NCBI RefSeq assembly: GCF_031846265.1
Contig: NZ_JAVRIA010000004.1
Location: 1-64,000 of the forward strand
DNA length: 64,000 bases
Origin: Microcosmobacter mediterraneus
Lineage (GTDB): Bacteria; Bacteroidota; Bacteroidia; Flavobacteriales; Flavobacteriaceae
Direction of reading: 5' to 3'
Positions 52,513-60,645 of the stretch are shown here, in pieces (the stretch's first letter is position 1; every line of letters begins with the position of its first letter). The translations under genes were made by a program, and so were the position numbers. The notes under the pieces are model-generated. The model had not been told where the DNA came from. It saw nothing but the letters and a program-made list of their open reading frames with translations, and did no database searches.

Positions 52513-52555
52513 TTTCCATGAAATTGGAAATTCCTCCGAAAAGATTTACTCAAAC
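52487..52555. repeat. 13-bp perfect inverted repeat GTTTGAGTAAATC / GATTTACTCAAAC
   Basis: The terminator apex (52487-52499) is perfectly complementary to 52543-52555, downstream of the T-run. Between them is another hairpin, ATTTCCA (52512-52518) with TGGAAAT (52525-52531). Read-through RNA could refold here. TTTCCG (52569-52574) and CGGAAA (52581-52586) form a last hairpin, six bases before the hisG start at 52593. Confidence 0.7.
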
Positions 52556-52592
52556 ATAAAACAAAAGATTTCCGCTTTCTCGGAAAAAAGTT

Positions 52593-53450
52593 ATGAGTAA
52601 ATTAAAGATTGCAGTTCAGAAATCTGGTCGTCTTCATGATGATTCAATGAAAATCCTAAAGGAAATAGGAATTTCCGTAGACAATGGTAAAGATCAGTTA
52701 AAGGCCTCAGCTCGAAACTTTCCTTTAGAAGTTTTCTATTTAAGAAATGGCGACATACCTCAATATCTAAGAGATGGTGTTGTAGATGCAGCGATCATTG
52801 GAGAGAATGTGTTAATTGAAAAAGGAAAGGACATTTCAATTGTTGAGCGATTAGGGTTTTCTAAGTGTAAAGTGTCTATTGCAGTGCCTAAATCTTCGGA
52901 TGCCAAAAGTCTTAAAGATTTAGAAGATAAACGCATAGCAACCTCATACCCAAATACTGTAAATCAGTTTTTAGAGACAGAAGGTATAAATGCCCAATTA
53001 CATATTATTAACGGCTCTGTAGAAATTGCTCCAAATATTGGGCTAGCAGATGGAATCTGTGATATTGTTTCTAGTGGAAGCACACTCTTTAAAAATGGTT
53101 TAAAAGAAGTAGAGGTTCTTTTAAAATCTGAAGCAGTTCTAGCCACGTCTCCATTGATTTTAGATGAGAATCAAAAGTTAGTAGATAAACTTCAATTTAG
53201 ACTAAAATCTGTATTAAAAGGGAGGCAAAACAAATATGTACTGCTTAACGCACCTAATGAGAAATTAGAGGATATCATCAAAATACTACCAGGAATGAAT
53301 AGCCCAACTATTTTACCACTGGCAAAAGAAGGCTGGAGTTCGCTACACTCAGTAATTAATAAGAATGAATTCTGGGAAGTTATTGATGAGCTCAAACAAA
53401 ATGGCGCAGAGGGTATATTAGTTTGTCCTATTGAAAATATGGTGCTATAA
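52593..53450 (+). CDS. hisG: ATP phosphoribosyltransferase
   Basis: The 285-residue long-form HisG makes the first intermediate of histidine synthesis from ATP and PRPP. KIAVQKSGRLHDDSM opens the catalytic domain, DAAIIGENVLIEKG and DGICDIVSSGSTLFKNGLKEVE include the PRPP loop. The C-terminal ACT-like domain (LLNAPNEKLEDIIKILPGMNSP) binds histidine for feedback inhibition. It is first in the operon, behind the attenuator. Confidence 0.96.
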   Translation: MSKLKIAVQKSGRLHDDSMKILKEIGISVDNGKDQLKASARNFPLEVFYLRNGDIPQYLRDGVVDAAIIGENVLIEKGKDISIVERLGFSKCKVSIAVPKSSDAKSLKDLEDKRIATSYPNTVNQFLETEGINAQLHIINGSVEIAPNIGLADGICDIVSSGSTLFKNGLKEVEVLLKSEAVLATSPLILDENQKLVDKLQFRLKSVLKGRQNKYVLLNAPNEKLEDIIKILPGMNSPTILPLAKEGWSSLHSVINKNEFWEVIDELKQNGAEGILVCPIENMVL

Positions 53451-53480
53451 ATGTCATTCCTGCGAAGGCAGGAATCTCAT
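53451..53480. repeat. Palindromic repeat ATTCCTGC-gaag-GCAGGAAT between hisG and hisD
   Basis: A perfect 8-bp stem (53456-53463 with 53468-53475) and a 4-base loop, framed by TGTC and CTCAT. It directly follows the hisG stop. Read in the hisD frame it would add spurious residues in front of the true HisD start. Confidence 0.8.
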
Positions 53481-53514
53481 AATTAATTGTAATGAATTTA
53501 GTAAGGACTTAAAA

Positions 53515-54798
53515 ATGAAAATATATATAAATCCAGATAAATCCGAATGGTCAGAGTTGCTTAAGCGTCCATCAGAGACTGTAGGCGATATTGAAACTAT
53601 TGTTAATGCTATTTTTAATGCTATTAAAACATCTGGAGACAAAGCAGTTGCTGATTATACTTCAAAGTTTGATAAAGTTGAATTGACTACTTTTTTAGTT
53701 GCCGAAGATGAAATAAATGATGCTTCCAATAAAATCTCAAAGGAACTAAAAGAAGCCATTAATTTGGCAAAATCGAATATTGAAAAATTCCATTCAGCTC
53801 AAAAAACGGATAGGGTTTTTCTAGAAACGATAGAAGGTGTAGAATGCTGGCAAGAAAAAAGACCTATTCAAAAAATTGGTTTATATATTCCTGGTGGCAC
53901 AGCACCTTTATTCTCGACAGTTTTAATGCTTGCTGTACCTGCTCAAATTGCTGACTGTGATGAAATTGTGCTCTGCTCTCCTCCAAATAAAGATGGTAAG
54001 ATTGCTGATGAAATTTTATATACAGCACAATTATGTGGTGTAACTAAAATTATAAAAGTAGGAGGAATTCAAGCTATAGCAGGACTGACGTTTGGTACAG
54101 AAACTATCCCTAAGGTTTATAAAATTTTTGGACCAGGAAATCAATACGTAACAGTTGCTAAACAACTAGCAACAAAATATGGTGTCGCTATCGATATGCC
54201 AGCTGGTCCTAGTGAATTATTGGTCATGGCAGATGAATCTGCAAATTCGGCTTATGTGGCCTCAGATTTGTTGAGTCAGGCAGAACATGGTTCAGACAGT
54301 CAGGTTATTTTAGTTACCAGTTCAATGAAATTTGCTGAGCAAGTCAATCAAGAAGTCAAATCACAACTTAAAGATTTACCTAGAAAAGAGATGGCTACAA
54401 ATGCTATCAATAATTCTAAATCAATTGTTGTGGATAATTTCGAAACGGCTTTAGAATTAATTGACGAATATGGTCCAGAACATTTTATAGTTTGTACAAA
54501 TTATAACAATTTCTTTGTAGATAATATTGGAAATGCAGGTTCAGTATTTATTGGTGATTATACACCTGAAAGTGCTGGTGATTATGCATCTGGTACAAAT
54601 CATACTTTGCCTACTAACGGCTTTTCGAAAGCTTATTCTGGTGTGAATCTCGATAGTTTTCTGAAGAGTATGACCTTTCAAAAAATATCTCGAAAAGGTA
54701 TTAAAAATATTGGACCAGCAATCGAATTAATGGCTGAAGCTGAAGGCTTGCAAGCTCATAAGAATGCGATAACAAAAAGATTGAATGATTTAAAATGA
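53515..54798 (+). CDS. hisD: Histidinol dehydrogenase
   Basis: The 427-residue zinc enzyme oxidises histidinol to histidine in two NAD+ steps. RPIQKIGLYIPGGTAPLFST is the NAD region, AGPSELLVMAD and LLSQAEHGSDSQ hold zinc-site Gln and His residues, and ASGTNHTLPTNG carries another His. ATG 53515 is chosen; a start at 53431 would run through hisG sequence and a repeat. It is the second gene of the operon. Confidence 0.95.
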   Translation: MKIYINPDKSEWSELLKRPSETVGDIETIVNAIFNAIKTSGDKAVADYTSKFDKVELTTFLVAEDEINDASNKISKELKEAINLAKSNIEKFHSAQKTDRVFLETIEGVECWQEKRPIQKIGLYIPGGTAPLFSTVLMLAVPAQIADCDEIVLCSPPNKDGKIADEILYTAQLCGVTKIIKVGGIQAIAGLTFGTETIPKVYKIFGPGNQYVTVAKQLATKYGVAIDMPAGPSELLVMADESANSAYVASDLLSQAEHGSDSQVILVTSSMKFAEQVNQEVKSQLKDLPRKEMATNAINNSKSIVVDNFETALELIDEYGPEHFIVCTNYNNFFVDNIGNAGSVFIGDYTPESAGDYASGTNHTLPTNGFSKAYSGVNLDSFLKSMTFQKISRKGIKNIGPAIELMAEAEGLQAHKNAITKRLNDLK

Positions 54799-54800
54799 TT

Positions 54801-54827
54801 TTGTCATTCCGCACTTGATGCGGAATC
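54801..54827. repeat. Palindromic repeat ATTCCGCA-cttga-TGCGGAAT between hisD and hisC
   Basis: The 8-bp stem (54806-54813 with 54819-54826) lies within a 27-base stretch identical to 56014-56040 in the hisC-hisB gap. It starts TTGTC and ends AATC. Flanks TTTGAAG and ACAA also match. Confidence 0.85.
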
Positions 54828-54850
54828 CAATTTGAAGAACAACTAATCAA

Positions 54851-55897
54851 ATGAAACGAAATTTTAAAATAAATAATTTAGTAAGAGAAAATATTAAATC
54901 TTTGGAATCCTATTCATCTGCCAGAGATGAATACAAGGATGCCTCTGCAGATATGATATTTATGGATGCAAATGAGAATCCATTTCAAACCAAGGTGAAT
55001 CGTTACCCAGACCCTCAACAAAGTAAACTAAAGGAACGATTGTCTGAAATTAGAGGTGTACCAACTTCTCAAATCCTATTAAGCAATGGTAGCGATGAAA
55101 TTTTAGACCTTTTGTTTAGAGCATTTTGTGAACCTAAAAACGATAATGTAATTACGTTACCACCAACATATGGTATGTATGAAGTACTAGCAGATTTAAA
55201 CGCTATAGATATATTATCTGTTGAATTAGACACTAATTTTGAGCCTAAAGTACCTGAAATCCTTGCAGCTCAAACTGAGAATTCAAAAATTCTGTTTTTA
55301 TGTTCTCCAAACAACCCAACAGCAAATAGTTTTAATGCTTATAAAGTAGAAGAATTAATCAATGGCTTTAATGGCTTAGTTGTTATAGATGAAGCTTATA
55401 TTGAATTTTCTTCTCAAGAAAGTTGGTTAGGTAGGTTAAATGAGTTTCCAAATTTGGTAGTTACACAAACGTTGTCTAAAGCTTATGGCTTAGCAGGAAT
55501 TAGACTTGGTATTTGTTATGCATCCGAATATATCATATCAATTCTAAACAAAATCAAACCACCATATAATGTAAATCAATTAACTCAGGATAAGGCATTA
55601 GAACGTTTGTCAAACTTAGACAAAGTTAATAGTGAAGTTGAATCCATATTAAAAGAACGAGAGTTTATAATAGAGCAATTGTCAGAAATTTCATTTATTA
55701 AAACTATATATCCTTCGGATGCGAATTTCATATTAGTCAAAGTAGACAATGCCAATTTGCGTTATGACCAATTGATTGACAATGGCATTGTAGTACGAAA
55801 CAGAACTACACAGCCTTTATGTGAAAACTGCTTACGATTTACAGTGGGTACACAAAATGAAAATAAGCAACTAATTAAAATATTAAATGAACTATAA
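54851..55897 (+). CDS. hisC: Histidinol-phosphate aminotransferase
   Basis: The 348-residue class I/II aminotransferase binds PLP at the Lys in TLSKAYGLAGIRLG. CSPNNPTANSF and VVIDEAYIEFSSQESW carry the cofactor-contacting Asn and Asp-Tyr. It transfers an amino group from glutamate to imidazole-acetol phosphate. A repeat sits in the 52-base gap before it, and three more in the 198-base gap after it. Confidence 0.95.
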   Translation: MKRNFKINNLVRENIKSLESYSSARDEYKDASADMIFMDANENPFQTKVNRYPDPQQSKLKERLSEIRGVPTSQILLSNGSDEILDLLFRAFCEPKNDNVITLPPTYGMYEVLADLNAIDILSVELDTNFEPKVPEILAAQTENSKILFLCSPNNPTANSFNAYKVEELINGFNGLVVIDEAYIEFSSQESWLGRLNEFPNLVVTQTLSKAYGLAGIRLGICYASEYIISILNKIKPPYNVNQLTQDKALERLSNLDKVNSEVESILKEREFIIEQLSEISFIKTIYPSDANFILVKVDNANLRYDQLIDNGIVVRNRTTQPLCENCLRFTVGTQNENKQLIKILNEL

Positions 55898-56095
55898 ACG
55901 TCACATCGAGTGAATTCGAAGTATGAGAAATTGTATCAAGATGTAATGGGTTCTCGATACGATTTTCAAAAAGAAAATCACTCGAACTGACGTAAAACAT
56001 ATAAAAACTAAGGTTGTCATTCCGCACTTGATGCGGAATCAACTTTGAAGCACAAATAAAAATAGATTCCTGCCTATGCAGGATTGACAAAAAAG
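55898..56095. repeat. Three stacked palindromic repeats between hisC and hisB
   Basis: First: TCGAGTGA (55906-55913) with TCACTCGA (55978-55985), 64 bases apart, framed by GTCA and TGAC. Second: ATTCCGCA (56019-56026) with TGCGGAAT (56032-56039), part of the 27-base copy shared with 54801-54827. Third: TCCTGC (56068-56073) with GCAGGA (56078-56083), the ATTCCTGC type in inverted orientation. The gap holds nothing else. Confidence 0.8.
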
Positions 56096-57232
56096 ATGAA
56101 AAAAACAGTACTATTCATAGACAGAGACGGAACTTTAATAAAAGAACCAGCAGACGAACAAATAGACTCTTTTGATAAGCTAGAGTTTTACCCAAAAGTA
56201 TTTCAATACTTAAGTAAAATTGAAAAGGAATTGAATTTTGAAATCGTAATGATTACAAATCAAGATGGATTAGGCACAGATGCTTATCCTGAAGATTCTT
56301 TTTGGCCAGTTCATAATTTTGTTTTAAAAACATTTGAGCATGAAGGCGTAGTATTTAAAGAGCAGTTTATTGATAGAACTTTTGCAAAAGATAACGCACT
56401 AACACGGAAGCCAAATACTGGATTATTAACCAAGTATTTTTCTGAAGATTACGATTTAGCAAATTCATTTGTCATTGGTGATCGATTAACGGATGTTGAA
56501 TTGGCCAAGAATTTAGGTTCTAAAGGCATATTTATTAATGACAATACCAATCTTGGAACTGACGAAGTGAACATTAGTCCTAATGAGTTACAAGATTCTA
56601 TTGCGTTAGAAACTAGTGATTGGGAGACTATATATAGATTTTTAAAAACAACAGAACGTGTTGGTTCAATTGTACGGAATACCAATGAAACTAAGATTAA
56701 GATCGACTTAAATTTAGATGGTAAAGGTAGAAGCAATATAGATACAGGAATAGCATTCTTTGATCACATGTTAGACCAAATTGCACGTCACGGACAAATG
56801 GACTTAAACATTAAAGTTGATGGTGACTTAGAAGTAGATGAGCATCACACTATTGAAGATACAGCTATTGCCTTGGGAGAAGTTTTTTCAAAAACTTTAG
56901 GTAATAAATTAGGTATAGAACGCTATGGGTTTTGTTTACCAATGGATGATTGTTTAGCACAAGTGACTATAGATTTTGGTGGTCGGAATTGGTTGGTTTG
57001 GGACGCCAATTTTAAACGTGAAATGATTGGTAAAATGCCAACAGAAATGTTTTATCACTTCTTTAAATCTTTTACTGATGGCGCAAAGTGTAACTTAAAT
57101 ATTAAGGTCGAAGGCACCAATGAACACCACAAGATTGAAGCCATATTCAAAGCGTTTGCAAAGGCCATAAAAATGGCTGTAAAACAAGATGTAGAAAAAA
57201 TGATTTTGCCATCAACAAAAGGGATGTTGTAA
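56096..57232 (+). CDS. hisB: Bifunctional histidinol-phosphatase / imidazoleglycerol-phosphate dehydratase
   Basis: The 378-residue fusion has an HAD phosphatase at about residues 1-165 (Asp9 and Asp11 in FIDRDGTL, VIGDRLTDVELA) and IGP dehydratase at about 185-378 (DHMLDQIARHG, DEHHTIEDTAIALGE, EHHKIEAIFKAFAKAIKMA) with metal-binding His residues. The same fusion is found in E. coli. ATG 56096 is preferred to TTG 56084. It is fourth in the operon. Confidence 0.95.
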   Translation: MKKTVLFIDRDGTLIKEPADEQIDSFDKLEFYPKVFQYLSKIEKELNFEIVMITNQDGLGTDAYPEDSFWPVHNFVLKTFEHEGVVFKEQFIDRTFAKDNALTRKPNTGLLTKYFSEDYDLANSFVIGDRLTDVELAKNLGSKGIFINDNTNLGTDEVNISPNELQDSIALETSDWETIYRFLKTTERVGSIVRNTNETKIKIDLNLDGKGRSNIDTGIAFFDHMLDQIARHGQMDLNIKVDGDLEVDEHHTIEDTAIALGEVFSKTLGNKLGIERYGFCLPMDDCLAQVTIDFGGRNWLVWDANFKREMIGKMPTEMFYHFFKSFTDGAKCNLNIKVEGTNEHHKIEAIFKAFAKAIKMAVKQDVEKMILPSTKGML

Positions 57233-57233
57233 A

Positions 57234-57302
57234 TGTCATTCCGACAGAGCGTAGCGACGAGGAATCTCATTATGAGATTTCTCACATTCGGTCAAAATGA
57301 CA
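57234..57302. repeat. Palindromic repeat with terminal TGTCATT/AATGACA between hisB and hisH
   Basis: TGTCATT (57234-57240) is complementary to AATGACA (57296-57302), 55 bases apart. Inside are CATTCC/GGAATCTCA and a second hairpin AATCTCA-TT-ATGAGATT region (57263-57279). The unit fills the 80-base gap and carries a core (GAGCGTAGCGACGAGG) unlike the shorter units. Confidence 0.7.
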
Positions 57303-57312
57303 AAAAATAATT

Positions 57313-57894
57313 ATGAATTTAAAAATAGTCAATTACGGAGCTGGAAATATTAAAAGCATTCAGTTTGCTTTTCAGCGATTGGGTTATGATGCTATTTTGA
57401 CATCAGACTCAAACGAAATTCTTAAAGCAGATAAGGTGATATTTCCTGGAGTAGGAGAAGCTAGTTCAGCCATGAAAAAACTAAAAGAAAGTGGTTTAGA
57501 TAAACTCATCCCAAAACTTAAACAACCGGTTTTAGGAATTTGTTTGGGTATGCAATTGATGTGTAACCATACTGAAGAAGGTGGCACTAAAGGTCTAGGG
57601 ATATTCAATACCAATGTGAAACGCTTTTCAAGTAAGGTAAAAGTGCCACAAATGGGTTGGAATACCATCAAGAACCTTAAATCAGATTTATTTAAGGGTA
57701 TCATAGAAGAAGAATACATGTACCTTGTACATAGTTATTATGCAGAATACTGTGATGAAACTATTGCTACTTCACAATATGAGCTTGAGTATGCCACTGC
57801 GTTAGAGAACGATAATTTCTATGGTGTGCAATTTCACCCAGAGAAAAGTGGAAAAATAGGTAAGCAATTATTAAAAAACTTTTTAGACTTATAA
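57313..57894 (+). CDS. hisH: Imidazole glycerol phosphate synthase, glutaminase subunit
   Basis: The 193-residue class I glutamine amidotransferase has a nucleophile Cys77 in LGICLGMQLM, and His and Glu in QFHPEKSG near the C-terminus. NYGAGNIKSIQFAFQRLGY opens the fold. It supplies ammonia to HisF. The hisA gene starts 1 base after its stop, so hisHAF are translationally linked. Confidence 0.96.
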   Translation: MNLKIVNYGAGNIKSIQFAFQRLGYDAILTSDSNEILKADKVIFPGVGEASSAMKKLKESGLDKLIPKLKQPVLGICLGMQLMCNHTEEGGTKGLGIFNTNVKRFSSKVKVPQMGWNTIKNLKSDLFKGIIEEEYMYLVHSYYAEYCDETIATSQYELEYATALENDNFYGVQFHPEKSGKIGKQLLKNFLDL

Positions 57895-57895
57895 G

Positions 57896-58630
57896 ATGAG
57901 AATAATTCCAGCTATTGACATTATTGGAGGTAAGTGCGTTAGACTTACTAAAGGCGATTACAATACAAAAAAAGTGTATAACGAAAACCCTCTAGAAGTT
58001 GCTAAAGCTTTTGAAGCTTCAGGTATTGGGTATTTGCACCTGGTAGACCTTGATGGTGCTAAAGCAAGGCATATTGTTAATTATAAAGTCTTAGAGCTTA
58101 TAGCTTCAAAAACGAACTTAAAAATTGATTTTGGAGGTGGTTTAAAGGCTAATGAAGATTTAAATATTGCTTTTAACTGTGGTGCAAAACAAATTACTGG
58201 AGGAAGCATAGCAGTTAGCGACAGACAAACTTTTGAAGGATGGTTGGCTAAATATGGGCCACAAAAAATTATTTTGGGTGCGGATAGCAATCATGGAAAA
58301 ATAGCCATTAATGGTTGGCAAGATAGTAGTAAGGAAGAAGTTGTTTCGTTCATAAAAGATTATCAGAGAAAACAAATTAAATATGTCATATGCACTGATA
58401 TTTCAAAAGATGGCATGTTAGAAGGTCCTTCTATAGCACTTTACAAAACTATAATAAAAGAGTGTAGCAATAATAGTAGTGCTCAATCTATAAAGCTAAT
58501 TGCATCTGGTGGTGTTTCTGGAATAAAAGATTTAGAAGAATTAGAGAAAATTGGATGTGAAGGTGTAATTATTGGTAAGGCTATTTATGAGAATAGAATT
58601 AGTTTAAGAGAATTAGAACAATTTATATAG
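57896..58630 (+). CDS. hisA: ProFAR isomerase
   Basis: The 244-residue beta/alpha barrel has Asp8 in RIIPAIDIIGGKCVRL and a second catalytic Asp in GADSNHGKIAINGW. The phosphate-binding ends are LIASGGVSGIKDL and GVIIGKAIYENRIS. It isomerises N'-phosphoribosyl-formimino-AICAR nucleotide. It is packed 1 base after hisH and 1 base before hisF, with no repeat between. Confidence 0.95.
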   Translation: MRIIPAIDIIGGKCVRLTKGDYNTKKVYNENPLEVAKAFEASGIGYLHLVDLDGAKARHIVNYKVLELIASKTNLKIDFGGGLKANEDLNIAFNCGAKQITGGSIAVSDRQTFEGWLAKYGPQKIILGADSNHGKIAINGWQDSSKEEVVSFIKDYQRKQIKYVICTDISKDGMLEGPSIALYKTIIKECSNNSSAQSIKLIASGGVSGIKDLEELEKIGCEGVIIGKAIYENRISLRELEQFI

Positions 58631-58631
58631 T

Positions 58632-59387
58632 ATGCTCACAAAACGAATTGTTCCTTGTTTAGATATTAAAAACGGTCGTACTGTAAAAGGTGTCAACTTT
58701 ATTGGTTTACGTGATGCAGGTGATCCTGTTGTTTTAGCAAAACAGTATGCTGAATTAGGAGCGGATGAATTAGTGTTTTTGGATATTGCTGCAACTCTAG
58801 AAAATAGAAAAACCATGTATGATATGGTTTTAAAGGTTGCAGAGCAAGTGAATATACCTTTTACTGTTGGTGGTGGAATATCGTCAGTTGAAGATGTTGA
58901 TGCGTTATTACATTGTGGTGCTGATAAAGTCTCTATTAATTCGTCAGCTTTACAACGTCCAGAATTAATTAGTAAACTTTCTGATAAGTTTGGTAGTCAA
59001 AGTATTGTCGTTGCTATAGATGCTAAGCAAATAGAAGGTGAGTGGTTTGTGCATTTAGCAGGAGGAACGATACAAACTGAGGTGAAATTATTTGATTGGG
59101 CTAAAGAAGCAGAACAACGTGGTGCTGGTGAAATCCTATTCACATCTATGAATAATGATGGTACCAAAGTAGGGTTTGCAAATGAAGCTTTAGCTACGTT
59201 ATCAGAATTAGTAAATATTCCAATTATAGCATCTGGTGGCGCAGGCACGATTCAACATTTTGCTGATGCATTTACTCTAGGAAAGTCAGATGCTGCATTG
59301 GCTGCAAGTGTTTTTCATTTTGGTGACATTCCTATATTAGAACTGAAAAGAGAATTAAAGAAACAGGGAATTCCTGTTAGAATATAA
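58632..59387 (+). CDS. hisF: Imidazole glycerol phosphate synthase, cyclase subunit
   Basis: The 251-residue beta/alpha barrel has catalytic Asp11 (RIVPCLDIKNGRTVKG) and a second Asp in IVVAIDAKQIEGEW. GGAGTIQHFADAFTLGKSDAALAASVFHFG is the phosphate-binding C-terminus. It uses ammonia from HisH to make imidazole glycerol phosphate and AICAR. A repeat with long arms follows before hisIE. Confidence 0.96.
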   Translation: MLTKRIVPCLDIKNGRTVKGVNFIGLRDAGDPVVLAKQYAELGADELVFLDIAATLENRKTMYDMVLKVAEQVNIPFTVGGGISSVEDVDALLHCGADKVSINSSALQRPELISKLSDKFGSQSIVVAIDAKQIEGEWFVHLAGGTIQTEVKLFDWAKEAEQRGAGEILFTSMNNDGTKVGFANEALATLSELVNIPIIASGGAGTIQHFADAFTLGKSDAALAASVFHFGDIPILELKRELKKQGIPVRI

Positions 59388-59392
59388 CAAAA

Positions 59393-59460
59393 CTGGTCAC
59401 CTTGAGCGCAGTCGAAAGGTAGTTTTGTGATCCAAAAAGGTCTCGACTGCGCTCGGCCAG
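59393..59460. repeat. Inverted repeat GAGCGCAGTCGA/TCGACTGCGCTC between hisF and hisIE
   Basis: Arms at 59404-59415 and 59443-59454 are perfect 12-mers with a 27-base spacer. Outer CTGG and CCAG extend the symmetry. It is the same type as the repeat at 29480-29538, which also has a 27-base spacer, but with different spacer sequence. Confidence 0.8.
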
Positions 59461-59475
59461 ACAGAATTAAAAATT

Positions 59476-60075
59476 ATGAATATAGATTTTAATAAAAGTG
59501 TTGATGGCCTTGTGCCAGCTATAATCCAAGATGTAACGACTAAAAACGTTCTAATGCTTGGTTATATGAACAATGATGCACTTCAAAAAACGATAAATAC
59601 GAAGTTAGTAACGTTTTTTAGCAGAACAAAACAACGTCTATGGACCAAAGGAGAAGAAAGCGGAAATTTTTTAAATCTTATTGATATTAAATTAGACTGT
59701 GATAGTGATACACTTTTAATTAAAGTGAGCCCTCAAGGGTCAATATGTCACACAGGTTCTGATACTTGCTGGAATGAGGAAAATATAAACAGTTATGGAT
59801 TTCTATCTGAATTAGAGTCGATTATTGAAAGCAGAAAGAATAATGCAACTGAAGACTCGTCTTATGTTGCCTCATTATATGCAAAAGGTATAAATAAAAT
59901 TGCGCAAAAAGTAGGAGAGGAAGCTGTTGAAGTTGTTATTGAAGCAAAAGACACTAACGATGAGTTATTCCTCAACGAAAGTGCAGATTTACTCTTTCAC
60001 TACCTCATTCTTCTACAAGCTAAAGGCTTTAAAATTAATGATGTAGTGAATATTTTAAAAAATAGGAAAAATTAA
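59476..60075 (+). CDS. hisI: Bifunctional PRA-CH / PRA-PH histidine enzyme
   Basis: The 199-residue fusion has phosphoribosyl-AMP cyclohydrolase at about residues 1-108 (LWTKGEESGNFL, DCDSDTLLIKV, ICHTGSDTCW with zinc-binding Cys and His) and phosphoribosyl-ATP pyrophosphatase at about 110-199 (YAKGINKIAQKVGEEAVEVVIEAKD). It completes steps 2 and 3 of the pathway. It is last in the operon and its stop lies inside the terminator stem. Confidence 0.95.
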   Translation: MNIDFNKSVDGLVPAIIQDVTTKNVLMLGYMNNDALQKTINTKLVTFFSRTKQRLWTKGEESGNFLNLIDIKLDCDSDTLLIKVSPQGSICHTGSDTCWNEENINSYGFLSELESIIESRKNNATEDSSYVASLYAKGINKIAQKVGEEAVEVVIEAKDTNDELFLNESADLLFHYLILLQAKGFKINDVVNILKNRKN

Positions 60076-60100
60076 AAGCATCAGTATTTCTGATGCTTTT
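60074..60100. terminator. his operon terminator
   Basis: AAAAGCATCAG (60074-60084) pairs perfectly with CTGATGCTTTT (60090-60100) around a 5-base loop. The stem overlaps the hisIE stop codon. The left arm's A residues act as a U-run for the minus strand, so it may also stop the 60122 gene. Confidence 0.85.
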
Positions 60101-60121
60101 ATTACAATATCTACTTTAATA

Positions 60122-60550
60122 TTAAGAGTTCCAACTATTAGCTGTAGCTTTTCTAGACATCCAAACTAATAATGCTGCAAAGACTATAACTAATACAGGA
60201 ATAAAGATTCCAGTAATTTGACCACCTGTAGATGGTCCATCTGTTGTAAACCACCAGATTTGAGTAGCAACAGCACATACAAAAGATATTATCAATATTG
60301 GAGTAGCTACTTTTTTTCTTAAAAGAAGTAATAAACTTCCTAATAATCCTGTAAATACTGCAATAGCAAATACTGCTGTAGCCCAAGCCGGTCTGCTATC
60401 TAAAATTGCTAACTGTTCTGTGGTAACTTGCTCTAAAAAGCCTTCAGTTCTGTAGGCTTGCTGAATGTAATTCATTACGCCTAAGGCGTTCCAGAGAAGT
60501 GCAATGATACTGAGAATCCAATACCAAATAGGTGGTTTTGATGTTGACAT
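60122..60550 (-). CDS. Hypothetical small membrane protein, four helices
   Basis: The 142-residue protein has four hydrophobic segments (about residues 10-30, 57-78, 84-102, 113-131). The start contains IWYWILSIIALLWNALGVMNYIQQAY, typical of a Bacteroidota family often mislabelled sugar transporter. No catalytic residues are evident. It lies alone, facing the his terminator. Family recognised by pattern; function unknown. Confidence 0.8.
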   Translation of the reverse strand: MSTSKPPIWYWILSIIALLWNALGVMNYIQQAYRTEGFLEQVTTEQLAILDSRPAWATAVFAIAVFTGLLGSLLLLLRKKVATPILIISFVCAVATQIWWFTTDGPSTGGQITGIFIPVLVIVFAALLVWMSRKATANSWNS

Positions 60551-60645
60551 AATTTTTATAATTTAAGTTAGTTAATTGATAACAATGTATAAAAAATTTG
60601 ATAGATGCCTTCATTTAGTGTATTTTCAAACCTAAATCTTAAGCC

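Noticed and set aside
53431..53514. N-terminal extension of HisD
   Set aside because: The extra 28 codons overlap hisG and read through a palindromic repeat; HisD homology begins at ATG 53515.
55875..56090. Minus-strand frame of 71 codons over the hisC-hisB gap
   Set aside because: It is a translation of palindromic repeat units (the HQVRND-type residues) and lies antisense to hisC's end. Such frames are common artefacts of these repeats.
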